Assembly: GCF_002115725.1 (NCBI RefSeq)
Contig: NZ_JFKD01000013.1
Location: forward strand, 1 to 64,000
Direction: 5' to 3'
Origin: Marivita cryptomonadis
GTDB lineage: Bacteria > Pseudomonadota > Alphaproteobacteria > Rhodobacterales > Rhodobacteraceae
Length of the DNA: 64,000 nucleotides
Below are positions 1-7,938 of the stretch, piece by piece; positions within the stretch are counted from its first letter, which is position 1; each line of letters starts with the position of its first letter. The notes under the pieces were generated by a model, which was not told the origin of the DNA, ran no database searches, and was given only the letters and a program-made list of their open reading frames with translations. The position numbers and the translations under genes were made by a program.

Positions 1-313
1 CCGGCTCGTTGGGATCATCGGGTTCGAAGATGATCGCGGTCTGGTCACCGCGGGTCGCCAGATGCCGGTCGACACAGTTGGCCGCCACGTTCAGCGTGCC
101 ATCGGCGAACCAGTTGATCTTGACCTGACCCAGCGTGAAATCCACGTCCTTGATCTGCGTCGGTGCCTTCATCCAGTCCAGACGCTGCGCCGCCTCCGCC
201 CAAAACCCCTCAGGATCAGACACCGACCGCGCATACATCTCCTCGTAACGAGACGCATCAATATGCGCGTTTTCGACCATCTCTTTGGACGGGGGATAGG
301 TTGTATCAGTCAT
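1..313 (-). CDS. acs: Acetyl-CoA synthetase, N-terminal part (cut by window edge)
   Basis: AMP-forming acetyl-CoA synthetase makes acetyl-CoA from acetate, ATP and CoA in the cytoplasm. Only the first 104 residues are here; the gene continues past position 1. The translated start has the family's N-terminal features: a PPSKEMVENAHI stretch, a SDPEGFWAEAA segment around residues 32-42, and KINWFADGTLNVAANCVDRHL around residues 70-90 (seen; family known). The ATG at 313 is preceded by a strong AGGAGG ribosome site. A terminator separates it from the upstream ABC importer operon, so it is probably transcribed on its own. The nearby RamB/ScfR-type regulator gene makes acetate control plausible (inference). 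Confidence 0.93.
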   Translation of the reverse strand, partial: MTDTTYPPSKEMVENAHIDASRYEEMYARSVSDPEGFWAEAAQRLDWMKAPTQIKDVDFTLGQVKINWFADGTLNVAANCVDRHLATRGDQTAIIFEPDDPNEP

Positions 314-333
314 GGGTGTCCTCCTCTTTGGTC

Positions 334-370
334 AAACAAAACCGCCCCCGCCGGGAAATGGCAAGGGCGG
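334..370 (-). terminator. Rho-independent terminator of the ABC importer operon
   Basis: Read on the minus strand, an 11-bp stem (CCGCCCTTGCC with GGCGGGGGCGG, two G-U pairs) closes a 7-nt loop and is followed by TTTTGTTT. It lies 28 bp after the last gene of the importer operon and 20 bp before the acs start, so it insulates acs from the operon. Confidence 0.85.
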
Positions 371-397
371 CAAAAGTCGCAGACGGCTTGGCCTTGC

Positions 398-1153
398 TCA
401 GATCGCGAGGTATTCGGCCCGCAGTTGGGCATTTTCCAGAACCTCTGCCGCCGAGCCATCAAACACGATAGAGCCAGTGTCGAGGATGATTGCCCGATCC
501 GCCAATTGCAGCGCGCGTACAGCATTCTGTTCGACAAGGATCGTCGTCATCCCTTGTTCCTTGATCACGCGCAGGGTCTTTTCGATCTCGTCAACGATCA
601 CCGGCGCCAAACCTTCGTAAGGCTCGTCCAGCAGCAGCACCTTGAGGTCACGGGCGAGGGCGCGGGCAATCGATAGCATTTGCTGTTCGCCGCCCGACAG
701 TGTCACGCCTTCTTGACTGCGGCGTTCACCCAAGCGCGGGAAGAGGTCGTAAATGCGTTCGATCGACCAGCCGACGGGCGGTGCGATTTGCGCCAGTTGC
801 AGGTTCTCCTCAACGGTAAGGCCGGGGATGATCCGGCGGTCTTCGGGTACAAGACCCAGACCGACTGATGCGGCTTCGTACGAAGACATCTTGTGCAACG
901 GTTGATGATCAAGCCAGATTTCACCGTGATTGACCTGCGGGCTGTCCATCCGCGCGATGGCGCGCAGCGTGGTGGTCTTGCCTGCACCGTTACGTCCCAA
1001 AAGAGCGAGAATCTCGCCTTCGTGGACGTTGAACGAGATGCCCTGCACGATATAGCTTTCGCCGTAGTAGGCGTGCATGTCCCAGACGGACAGGAAAGCC
1101 GGGGCTGTTTGTGCGTGATTGGCGTTTTTCGAAAAGTCGGGTTTGACGTTCAT
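398..1153 (-). CDS. LivF-type ABC transporter ATP-binding protein
   Basis: Cytoplasmic ATPase of a hydrophobic/branched-chain-amino-acid-type (HAAT) importer, last gene of a five-gene operon. It has Walker A GRNGAGKTT, signature LSGGEQQ and Walker B LLLDEPYEGLAP, the last typical of LivF/UrtE. The reading frame extends 15 codons further upstream, but the ATG at 1153 has a good GAGGA ribosome site and gives 251 aa, normal for LivF (about 235) with a short N-terminal extension. It pairs with the LivG-type ATPase upstream. The substrate cannot be read from sequence; the neighbouring acs and acyl-regulator genes make a short carboxylate or amide as possible as an amino acid (inference). Confidence 0.9.
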   Translation of the reverse strand: MNVKPDFSKNANHAQTAPAFLSVWDMHAYYGESYIVQGISFNVHEGEILALLGRNGAGKTTTLRAIARMDSPQVNHGEIWLDHQPLHKMSSYEAASVGLGLVPEDRRIIPGLTVEENLQLAQIAPPVGWSIERIYDLFPRLGERRSQEGVTLSGGEQQMLSIARALARDLKVLLLDEPYEGLAPVIVDEIEKTLRVIKEQGMTTILVEQNAVRALQLADRAIILDTGSIVFDGSAAEVLENAQLRAEYLAI

Positions 1154-1204
1154 AATTCTGTCCTCGCTGTGGGAGGGGTGGCGGGGAGACCCCGCCAAAT
1201 GGGG

Positions 1205-1960
1205 TTACGCGGCTTCGCCGAGATAGGCTTCCTTGACTTTCGGATGCCCTTTGATGTTCTCGGGAGTGTCCTCGACCAAAGGCGTGCCCTGCGCCAGAAC
1301 GGTGATCCGTTCGGCCAGTGAGAACACCACATGCATATCATGTTCGATGATCGCGATGGTGATGTTGCGTTTTTCCTTGATCTCTTTGAGCAGGTCGATC
1401 GTGTTGTTCGTGTCGGCCCGCGCCATGCCCGCTGTAGGTTCATCGAGCAGCAGCAATTTGGGATTTTGAACAAGGCACATTGCCATTTCGAGACGGCGTT
1501 TGTCCCCGCGTGACATCGAGGCGGAGTGCATGTTCCGCTTGTCGAGCATGTTGACCTCTTCCAGCATCTGTTCGGCTTGGTCGCGCAGTTCGCCTTCGCT
1601 AAAGACCGACCGGATGCCGTGCAGGGCGAAAGAGCCGTCACGCCGCGCAAAGCACGGGATCAGCATGTTTTCCATCACCGTCAGATCGCCGAAGATCTCG
1701 GGCGTCTGGAAAACACGGGAAATGCCCATCTGGTTGATTTCAAACGGGGTACGGCCCAGCACGCTCTGTCCGTCGAACATGACCGACCCGGTATCCGGGA
1801 TCAGCTTGCCCACCAGACAGTTGAGCAAGGTAGACTTGCCCGCACCGTTGGGTCCGATGATCGCGTGGCAGGTGTTCTCCGCCACGCTGAGGTTCACATT
1901 GCCAAGTGCTTGCAGGCCACCGAACCGTTTGTTCACGTCTTTGACTTCGAGAATTCCCAT
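1205..1960 (-). CDS. LivG-type ABC transporter ATP-binding protein
   Basis: Second ATPase of the importer, 251 aa, the usual LivG length. Walker A is GPNGAGKST, the signature region reads SRGDKRRLEMAM rather than the canonical LSGGQ, and Walker B is LLLDEPTAGMA. The C-terminus ends in GHPKVKEAYLGE, typical of LivG/UrtD. The SRGDKRR variant is a real departure from LSGGQ, as found in the UrtD-like branch of the family. It begins 13 bp after the permease stop and ends about 50 bp before the LivF-type gene, in one transcription unit. Confidence 0.9.
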   Translation of the reverse strand: MGILEVKDVNKRFGGLQALGNVNLSVAENTCHAIIGPNGAGKSTLLNCLVGKLIPDTGSVMFDGQSVLGRTPFEINQMGISRVFQTPEIFGDLTVMENMLIPCFARRDGSFALHGIRSVFSEGELRDQAEQMLEEVNMLDKRNMHSASMSRGDKRRLEMAMCLVQNPKLLLLDEPTAGMARADTNNTIDLLKEIKEKRNITIAIIEHDMHVVFSLAERITVLAQGTPLVEDTPENIKGHPKVKEAYLGEAA

Positions 1961-1972
1961 CTGTCCGTCTCC

Positions 1973-3172
1973 TTATTCCGCAGGTTCGGTGGTTGCGTTC
2001 TTAGGTTCTTTGGCCTTTTTGCGACCAAAGAGTGCAGCGATCTTTTGGCCCCCCTGAACAAGGCCACCGGGCAGGAAGATCACGACCAGCATGAACACGA
2101 TCCCCAGTGTCAGGTGCCAGCCCTTGCCGATGAACGGGTAGATCAGGGTGACGACCACATCTTCGAGCCCGTCGGGCAGGAAGGCGAACCAGCTGTGCAG
2201 GATGTCCGAGTTGATCTTGGAAATGATGTTTTCCATGTACTTGATCAGGCCAGCCCCCAGAACCGGGCCGATGAGCGTGCCGACACCACCAAGAATGGTC
2301 ATCAGGACAACCTCGCCCGACGCGGTCCAGAACATACGTTCGGCACCTGCCAGAGGGTCCATCGACGCCATCAGGCCACCTGCGAGACCGGCGTACATAC
2401 CCGAGATCACGAAGGCCGCCAGCGTATAGGGACGCGGGTTAAGGCCGGTGTAATTCAGGCGCTGCTGGTTCGATTTGATAGCGCGTAGCATCATGCCGAA
2501 CGGCGACCGGAAGATGCGGATCGACAGGTAGAACGAGATCAGCATGATAATGGCGGCAAAGTAGTAGCCGACATTGAAGGTGAACACCCAGTTGCCGAAC
2601 ACCAGTTCGGTGCTGTCGCGCATCTCAAGGCCGAAAAAGCCAGGAACCGGAATGTTGCCTTCTGCCGTGGTGGCCGCGCCAAAGATGCGCGGATCGTCCA
2701 ACGCCAGTTGCAGGCCTGTTTCACCACCGGTGATCGGGGTCAGAACCGAGTATGCCAGGGCAAAGGACATCTGCGCAAAGGCCAGCGTCAGGATTGAGAA
2801 GTAGATGCCCGAGCGACGCAGGCTGACATAGCCGATGATCAGGGCGAACACGCCTGCGGTGATGACCGCAAGGACGATTGCGGGGACGACGTTCATGCTG
2901 AGCAGCTTGAACATCCAGACCGCGGCGTAGGACCCCACTCCGAGGAAGGCGGCGTGACCGAAGCTCAGGTATCCGGTCAGGCCGAATAGGATGTTGAAGC
3001 CGATGGCAAAGATGCCGAAGATCACGAAGCGCTGCATCAAATCAGGGTAGCCCGCGTTGAATTGTGCCATCGCCGACCCCTCGGGGAAGGGGTTCAGGAA
3101 GAAGGGGGCAAAGGCCACCAACACTGCCACGATCAGCAGGAGGGATGCGTCTTTTTTGTCCAGTCCGAACAT
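1973..3172 (-). CDS. LivM-type ABC transporter permease
   Basis: Inner-membrane permease of the importer, 399 aa with about nine to ten hydrophobic segments. It carries LivM family features: [19 protein letters not shown] near residues 65-83, [18 protein letters not shown] near 118-135 and [13 protein letters not shown] in the C-terminal part. The last 20 residues are charged ([15 protein letters not shown]) and probably cytoplasmic. The start at 3172 lies 3 bp after the stop of the LivH-type gene, so translation is likely coupled. Confidence 0.92.
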   Translation of the reverse strand: MFGLDKKDASLLLIVAVLVAFAPFFLNPFPEGSAMAQFNAGYPDLMQRFVIFGIFAIGFNILFGLTGYLSFGHAAFLGVGSYAAVWMFKLLSMNVVPAIVLAVITAGVFALIIGYVSLRRSGIYFSILTLAFAQMSFALAYSVLTPITGGETGLQLALDDPRIFGAATTAEGNIPVPGFFGLEMRDSTELVFGNWVFTFNVGYYFAAIIMLISFYLSIRIFRSPFGMMLRAIKSNQQRLNYTGLNPRPYTLAAFVISGMYAGLAGGLMASMDPLAGAERMFWTASGEVVLMTILGGVGTLIGPVLGAGLIKYMENIISKINSDILHSWFAFLPDGLEDVVVTLIYPFIGKGWHLTLGIVFMLVVIFLPGGLVQGGQKIAALFGRKKAKEPKNATTEPAE

Positions 3173-3175
3173 GGA

Positions 3176-4207
3176 TCAGTCCTCCATCACGCCCTTGCGA
3201 CCCATCAGGCCACGCGGACGCGTCAGTAGAATAATGATGGCGACAAGGTAGATGATCACCTGGTTGATGCCGGGAATGATGGCGATGACTTCGCGCATCG
3301 AGGCAAAGCTTTCGAGGATACCCAGCAGGAAGCCAGCAAGCACCGCACCTGGAAGCGATCCCATGCCGCCGACAACCACCACGACAAAGCTCAGGACAAG
3401 GAAGTCCATCCCCATGTGGTAGTTGGGTGAATTGATTGGGGTGTACATCACGCCGGCAAGGCCCGCGACCGCAGCGGCCAGCCCGAACATGATGGTGAAC
3501 CGCTTGTCGATATTGATGCCCAGCAAACCCACGGTTTCACGATCTGCCATCCCTGCACGTACGACCATGCCGAAGGTGGTAAACTGCAGAAAGGCAAACA
3601 CGGCGCCGATGATGACGGCTGCAAACGCAAAGTAGACCAGTCGCCAGTAGGGGTAGATGATCGTTCCGGGTTCGAACCCGACAAGCGCGCCAAAGTCGAA
3701 TGATCCAACAAAGGCAGAAGGGGCCGGGGTCGGAATCGGGTTTGCCCCGTAGTAGTACTTGATGATCTCTTGAAGCACGATCGCAAGACCAAAGGTCACA
3801 AGGATCTGGTCCGCATGGGGGCGCTTGTAGAAGTGTTTGATCAGCCCGCGTTCCATGATCACACCGATCAGGATCATCACTGGGATGGCGAACAGGATCG
3901 ACAAAGGCACCGCCCAGTCGATGATCCCCGCGCCAAGGCTTTCGCCAAAAATGTCGTAGATATATGGCACATCGCGCATCTGCGGATTGCCAAGGAAGTC
4001 GACGGCTCCGGGAACCTCGACCTTGTGGCTCAGGCTGAGCAGGCGCGACAGCGTGACGGCGCAGAACGCACCGATCATGAACAGCGCACCATGCGCGAAG
4101 TTCACCACGCCCAGCGTGCCGAAGATGAGTGTCAGGCCCAACGCGATCAGCGCGTAGGCCGAGCCCTTGTCGAGCCCGTTGAGAATTTGCAGGATTATGG
4201 CGTCCAT
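3176..4207 (-). CDS. LivH-type ABC transporter permease
   Basis: Partner inner-membrane permease, 343 aa from the ATG at 4207 (MDAIILQILNGLDKGSAYAL). An in-frame start 54 bases upstream would add residues before this conserved beginning and is less likely. Family features are LGLTLIFGTLGVVNFAHGALFMIGA near residues 20-45 and GGMGSLPGAVLAGFLLGILES near the C-terminus. A central insert of about 40 residues (around 55-95, between the first helices) makes it longer than classical LivH (about 300 aa). It follows the binding-protein gene by 108 bp and precedes the LivM-type gene. Confidence 0.92.
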   Translation of the reverse strand: MDAIILQILNGLDKGSAYALIALGLTLIFGTLGVVNFAHGALFMIGAFCAVTLSRLLSLSHKVEVPGAVDFLGNPQMRDVPYIYDIFGESLGAGIIDWAVPLSILFAIPVMILIGVIMERGLIKHFYKRPHADQILVTFGLAIVLQEIIKYYYGANPIPTPAPSAFVGSFDFGALVGFEPGTIIYPYWRLVYFAFAAVIIGAVFAFLQFTTFGMVVRAGMADRETVGLLGINIDKRFTIMFGLAAAVAGLAGVMYTPINSPNYHMGMDFLVLSFVVVVVGGMGSLPGAVLAGFLLGILESFASMREVIAIIPGINQVIIYLVAIIILLTRPRGLMGRKGVMED

Positions 4208-4315
4208 TGCCCCACCCTTTGCGGTCAGAAGTGTGGAAGTGCAGGCAGCCCGTAACAGCAACGGGCTGAAGAAGAGATGAGGCGGGCCGTTTGGCCCACC
4301 TCAAGAAACAAGGGC

Positions 4316-5662
4316 TTACGCGCCGTTGTTGCAGGTACCCAGCGCGCCGCCGGCGAACTGCGGGTGATCGGGTGCGTACGTAACCTGATCGACCGGTGTG
4401 ACTTCCACGATTTCGAGGAGGTCGAACTCGGAGGACGGGTTTTCTTTACCCTTCACAACCAGAACGTCCTTGAAGCACTGGTGGTCTTCCGCACGGTAGA
4501 GGGTCGGGCCGTTGCCCATTCCGTCGAATTCGAAGCCTTCGAGCGCTTCGACAACCGCGCAAGGTGCAAACGAGCCTGCACGCTGAACAGCGTCTGCATA
4601 GAGCAGGGCCTGAACATAGCAGGTGTGTGCGGCCTGCGACGGCGGGAAGCCGTACTTGGTGCCGAAGGACTGAACGAATGCCTTGGAGCCTTCGTCCTGC
4701 AGCGACCAGTGCCAGTTTGTCGAACCGAAGATGCCCTTGACGTTGGCACCAGCACCCTTCGCCATGAGGCGCGAGTAGAGCGGAACAACGATCTCGAACT
4801 GCTTGCCGTTCACGATCCGGTCACGCAGACCGAACTGAACCGCGTTGGTCAGCGAGTTCACCATGTTTCCGCCGTAGTGGTTCAGAACCAGAACGTCTGC
4901 GTCAGATTGCAGAACCGGCGTGATGTAGGACGAGAAGTCGGTCTGTGTCAGCGGTGTCAGAACCGTGCCGACAGTTTCCCAGCCCATCGCTTCGGTCGAG
5001 GACTTCACCGCTTCTTCTGTGGTGTAACCCCAGTTGTAGTCGGCTGTCAGGTGGTATGCCTTACGGTCGGTGCCGTAGTTGGCTGCAAGCACGGGAGCCA
5101 GAGCTGCACCGGACATGTACGAGTTGAAGAAGTGGCGGAAGCCGTTGGCCCGCTTGTCTTTACCCGTGGTGTCGTTGGAGTGCGTGAGGCCCGCCATGAA
5201 GATGACGCCAGCTTCTTGGCAAAGTGCCTGAACGGCAACAGCCACACCCGAGGACGAGCCGCCAGTGATCATCACGGCGCCGTCTTTTTCGATCATCGAC
5301 TTTGCCGATGCGCGCGCTGCGTCAGACTTTGTCTGCGTGTCGCCCGTGACGTATTCGACTTTCTTGCCAAGAATACCGGTGCCGTCCAATGCCTTCGACG
5401 AGAAGGTGTTCAGCATACCGCCGTCGCCTTCACCGTTCAGGTGTTCGACAGCGAGTTCGTAGGCGCGGAGTTCGTCTGCACCCTCGTCTGCGTAAGGACC
5501 GGACTGGGGTACGTTGAAACCCAGCGTGACGGTCGAGCCTGTCGGTGCGTTTGTAAAGCCTTCATGGCCGGCTGCGGACAGATACGTGGGCAGAGCGAGA
5601 CCCGCACCTGCTACAGCACCTGTCTTGAGCACGCCGCGACGTGTCAGGTTGCCTTTGGACAT
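4316..5662 (-). CDS. HAAT-family periplasmic substrate-binding protein with Tat-type signal
   Basis: First gene of the importer operon. The 448-aa product starts with a twin-arginine leader (TRRGVLKTGAVAGAGLALP), so it is probably exported folded, as for many UrtA/LivK-like proteins. The mature part has the type-I periplasmic binding fold pattern: TLGFNVPQSGPYADEG, GGSSSGVAVAVQALCQEAGV and DYNWGYTTEEA. The ATG at 5662 has a GGAGGATT ribosome site. Substrate class is uncertain: the length and Tat signal resemble urea/amide binders, but no urease or amidase genes are in view. It is divergent from the regulator gene at 5882. Confidence 0.9.
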   Translation of the reverse strand: MSKGNLTRRGVLKTGAVAGAGLALPTYLSAAGHEGFTNAPTGSTVTLGFNVPQSGPYADEGADELRAYELAVEHLNGEGDGGMLNTFSSKALDGTGILGKKVEYVTGDTQTKSDAARASAKSMIEKDGAVMITGGSSSGVAVAVQALCQEAGVIFMAGLTHSNDTTGKDKRANGFRHFFNSYMSGAALAPVLAANYGTDRKAYHLTADYNWGYTTEEAVKSSTEAMGWETVGTVLTPLTQTDFSSYITPVLQSDADVLVLNHYGGNMVNSLTNAVQFGLRDRIVNGKQFEIVVPLYSRLMAKGAGANVKGIFGSTNWHWSLQDEGSKAFVQSFGTKYGFPPSQAAHTCYVQALLYADAVQRAGSFAPCAVVEALEGFEFDGMGNGPTLYRAEDHQCFKDVLVVKGKENPSSEFDLLEIVEVTPVDQVTYAPDHPQFAGGALGTCNNGA

Positions 5663-5881
5663 ATAATCCTCCCAATGTCTTTAAGGGTCTGGCGGCGTTC
5701 CTCCATCCGCCAGCACCGCACATATGTGCAAATTGATTATCGGCTATGCATGGAAAACATAGCAATAAGCGCTTTGCTTCAAACAGTTTTTCTGTCAAAA
5801 AATCTACAGCGCATTGCAGAAACCTGTAAATTTCTTTCTTCTGCAGTGCAGAAACGGATTGATTCATCACGGGAATTTGAG
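5663..5881. promoter_or_regulatory. Divergent promoter region between ABC importer and acyl regulator
   Basis: This 219-bp AT-rich region separates the divergent importer operon and regulator gene. It holds a perfect palindrome TTCTGCA-G-TGCAGAA at 5839-5853, 28 bp before the regulator start, with a second TGCAGAA half-site at 5815-5821. A separate GCTATG/CATAGC inverted repeat lies at 5743-5763. RamB/ScfR-type proteins often control themselves and neighbours, so the TGCAGAA elements are candidate operators (inference). I cannot place -35/-10 boxes with confidence. Confidence 0.55.
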
Positions 5882-7198
5882 ATGCCCCGCGACACTCTGA
5901 CAGGAAGCCGCATTCGCGAGCGGCGCGTGATGGCCGGGTTGAAGCAGTCCGAATTGGCCAAACGCGCGGACATCTCGCCATCCTACCTGAATCTGATCGA
6001 ACACAACCGGCGCAGAATCGGCGGTAAATTGCTTGTCGATATCGCCCATGCGCTGGGGGTTGAGCCGGGGTCTTTGACCGAAGGTGCCGAGACGACGCTG
6101 TTGGCCACCTTGCGCGAGGCGGCCAGCGGTATCGACATGTCCGAGGCCGAGTTCGTTCGGGTAGAGGAATTCGCCGGGCGGTTTCCCGGCTGGGCGGCTC
6201 TTTTGGCTGACAACCAGCGCAAGGTCGAAACGCTCCAACGCAGCGTCGAGGCGCTCACCGACCGTTTGACTCATGACCCGCATCTGGCGGCATCCCTGCA
6301 CGAGATGTTGTCGACCGTGACCGCGATCCGCTCTGCGGCGTCGATCCTTGCCGAACCGGGCGATATCGAACCGGAATGGCAACGCCGCTTCAATCGCAAC
6401 ATCTATGAAGACAGTGCCCGGCTAGCCGACACGAGCCGCAGCTTGGCGCAATATCTTGAAGAGGCGGATTCCGAGGCGTCTGAAACCAATGCTCCGCAGG
6501 ATGAACTTGACGGGGTGTTTCAGAAATTCGGGTTCCATTTTCCGGCGCTGGAAACATCGGACGTGGATGTCGATGCGGTGGCTACAGAGTTGGGACAGGG
6601 TGTTTCGCAAGCCGCGCGATGGCTTTTGCGGCGTGCCATTACGCGGTATCGTGCAGACGCTGAACGGATGCCGCTGGGCGAGAGTGCCGATACGGTGGCG
6701 GTATCAGGCAACGATCCGTTTGCCTTTGCAGCGCGGTTCGGTTGCGATCTGGCCAGTGCCATGCGCCGTCTGGCGCATCTGCCCGAAGACATCTTGCCCG
6801 AACCTGTGGGTTTGGCGATTTGCGACGGGTCTGGTGTGACGACCTTCCGTAAGCCACTGCCGGAATTTCCCTTGCCGCGACTCGGCGCTGGTTGTGCGCT
6901 TTGGCCGTTATACAGGGCGCTGGCGCGGCCGATGATGGTGCATGTCGAAGTGATGGAGCAATCTGCCCGCGCCGCAGCCCGTCATCGCGGCTACGCCATT
7001 TCCCAACCCACCGGTCCGGCCCGATCGGGCGAGGACGTTCTGTTCGAGAGCCACATGCTGATTGTGCCGGAACCCAAGCGCGACGTATCGGAACAAACCC
7101 GCCATGTTGGCCTTACGTGCCGGATCTGCCCCCACCCAACCTGCGAAGCACGACGTGAACCGTCGATCATGGTCGCGTCGGCACCGCGGAAGCTTTGA
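5882..7198 (+). CDS. RamB/ScfR-type XRE-family regulator of short-chain acyl metabolism
   Basis: Cytoplasmic DNA-binding regulator, 438 aa. An N-terminal XRE helix-turn-helix (about residues 8-65, RERRVMAGLKQSELAKRADI then PSYLNLIEHNRRRIGG) is followed by a long DUF2083-type domain ending in a cysteine cluster, LTCRICPHPTCEARREPS. This architecture belongs to RamB, PrpR and ScfR, which sense short-chain acyl-CoA and control acetate/propionate genes. The ATG at 5882 gives the usual length; the frame stays open far upstream only because it runs antisense to the importer gene. Its position beside acs and divergent to the importer suggests it controls one or both (inference). Confidence 0.88.
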   Translation: MPRDTLTGSRIRERRVMAGLKQSELAKRADISPSYLNLIEHNRRRIGGKLLVDIAHALGVEPGSLTEGAETTLLATLREAASGIDMSEAEFVRVEEFAGRFPGWAALLADNQRKVETLQRSVEALTDRLTHDPHLAASLHEMLSTVTAIRSAASILAEPGDIEPEWQRRFNRNIYEDSARLADTSRSLAQYLEEADSEASETNAPQDELDGVFQKFGFHFPALETSDVDVDAVATELGQGVSQAARWLLRRAITRYRADAERMPLGESADTVAVSGNDPFAFAARFGCDLASAMRRLAHLPEDILPEPVGLAICDGSGVTTFRKPLPEFPLPRLGAGCALWPLYRALARPMMVHVEVMEQSARAAARHRGYAISQPTGPARSGEDVLFESHMLIVPEPKRDVSEQTRHVGLTCRICPHPTCEARREPSIMVASAPRKL

Positions 7199-7291
7199 CA
7201 CATTGCCTGCACTTCGTAATAGTTTATGCAAGCTGGCCCAAAATAACGGCAAAAAGCCGACCAGCAGCTTGCGGCACGGGGGAGGGCGCGC

Positions 7292-7660
7292 ATGTCCAAA
7301 CAGGTTCTGTTGATTGAAGACGAACCCAACATCATTGAGGCGATAAGCTTCATCCTGTCTAGGGATGGATGGACGGTCAAAACCCACTCCAACGGGGCGG
7401 ATGCTGTCGAAATGGTGAAAGAGAGGAGACCGGACGTGGTGATCCTCGATGTGATGCTGCCAGGAAAAAGCGGCTATGACATCCTGCGCGAATTGCGGGA
7501 CGACCCCGAGATCAATGGCCTGCCGGTGCTTATGCTGACCGCGCGGGGCCAGACCAAGGATCGCGAGATCGCGGAACGTGCTGGCTGTGACGCCTTCATG
7601 ACAAAACCATTCTCGAATGCGGATGTGCTCGAAACCGTGAGAGCCCTTGCTGCCAAATGA
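7292..7660 (+). CDS. Stand-alone response regulator receiver (CheY-like)
   Basis: A 122-aa single receiver domain with no output domain. The acidic pair E9/D10, phospho-acceptor D53 (in VVILDVMLPG), T83 and K105 (in MTKPFS) are all present, so phosphorylation should be possible. A GGGAGG ribosome site precedes the ATG. It overlaps the next gene by 4 bp (ATGA) and that gene overlaps the symporter-kinase gene, so the three are probably one unit and the kinase its likely donor (inference). With no DNA-binding domain it must act by protein contact or as a phosphate relay; compare the FliM-like protein downstream. Confidence 0.93.
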   Translation: MSKQVLLIEDEPNIIEAISFILSRDGWTVKTHSNGADAVEMVKERRPDVVILDVMLPGKSGYDILRELRDDPEINGLPVLMLTARGQTKDREIAERAGCDAFMTKPFSNADVLETVRALAAK

Positions 7661-7938
7661 AACGCGAGACGGACAGGCCCGGATCGCCGACTGTCTTTCA
7701 CGAAAGACGCACCTATCGCAGACGTCGGGTCATGGACGCCGCGCGTGTCGCCCCCATTCTTGCACTGATCCTCTGGAGCGTGCCGTTGATCTGGCCGCAA
7801 ACAGGTGATGGCACCGTCAGCAGCGCCACAGCACTGATCTACATCTTTGCGGTCTGGGGCGGGGTGATCCTTTTGACTTGGGGGTTGTCACGCCTGTTGG
7901 CCGATGAGGTGGACGAACCGCCGGACACCGAGACATGA
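7657..7938 (+). CDS. Small two-helix membrane protein between receiver and kinase
   Basis: A 93-aa protein of no family I recognise. A basic N-terminus (residues 1-25, rich in Arg) precedes two hydrophobic segments (about residues 30-47 and 58-78) and an acidic tail (LADEVDEPPDTE). It is sandwiched with 4-bp overlaps on both sides between the receiver and the symporter-kinase genes, which supports it as real and as a possible accessory subunit of the kinase. The position resembles that of the small DUF485/DUF4212 membrane proteins often paired with symporters, but I cannot assign it to either family. Confidence 0.75.
   Translation: MKRETDRPGSPTVFHERRTYRRRRVMDAARVAPILALILWSVPLIWPQTGDGTVSSATALIYIFAVWGGVILLTWGLSRLLADEVDEPPDTET

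Noticed and set aside
4277..5881. Upstream extension of the acyl-regulator frame across the importer binding-protein gene
   Set aside because: The frame stays open only by running antisense to a well-supported gene; the helix-turn-helix begins right after the ATG at 5882.
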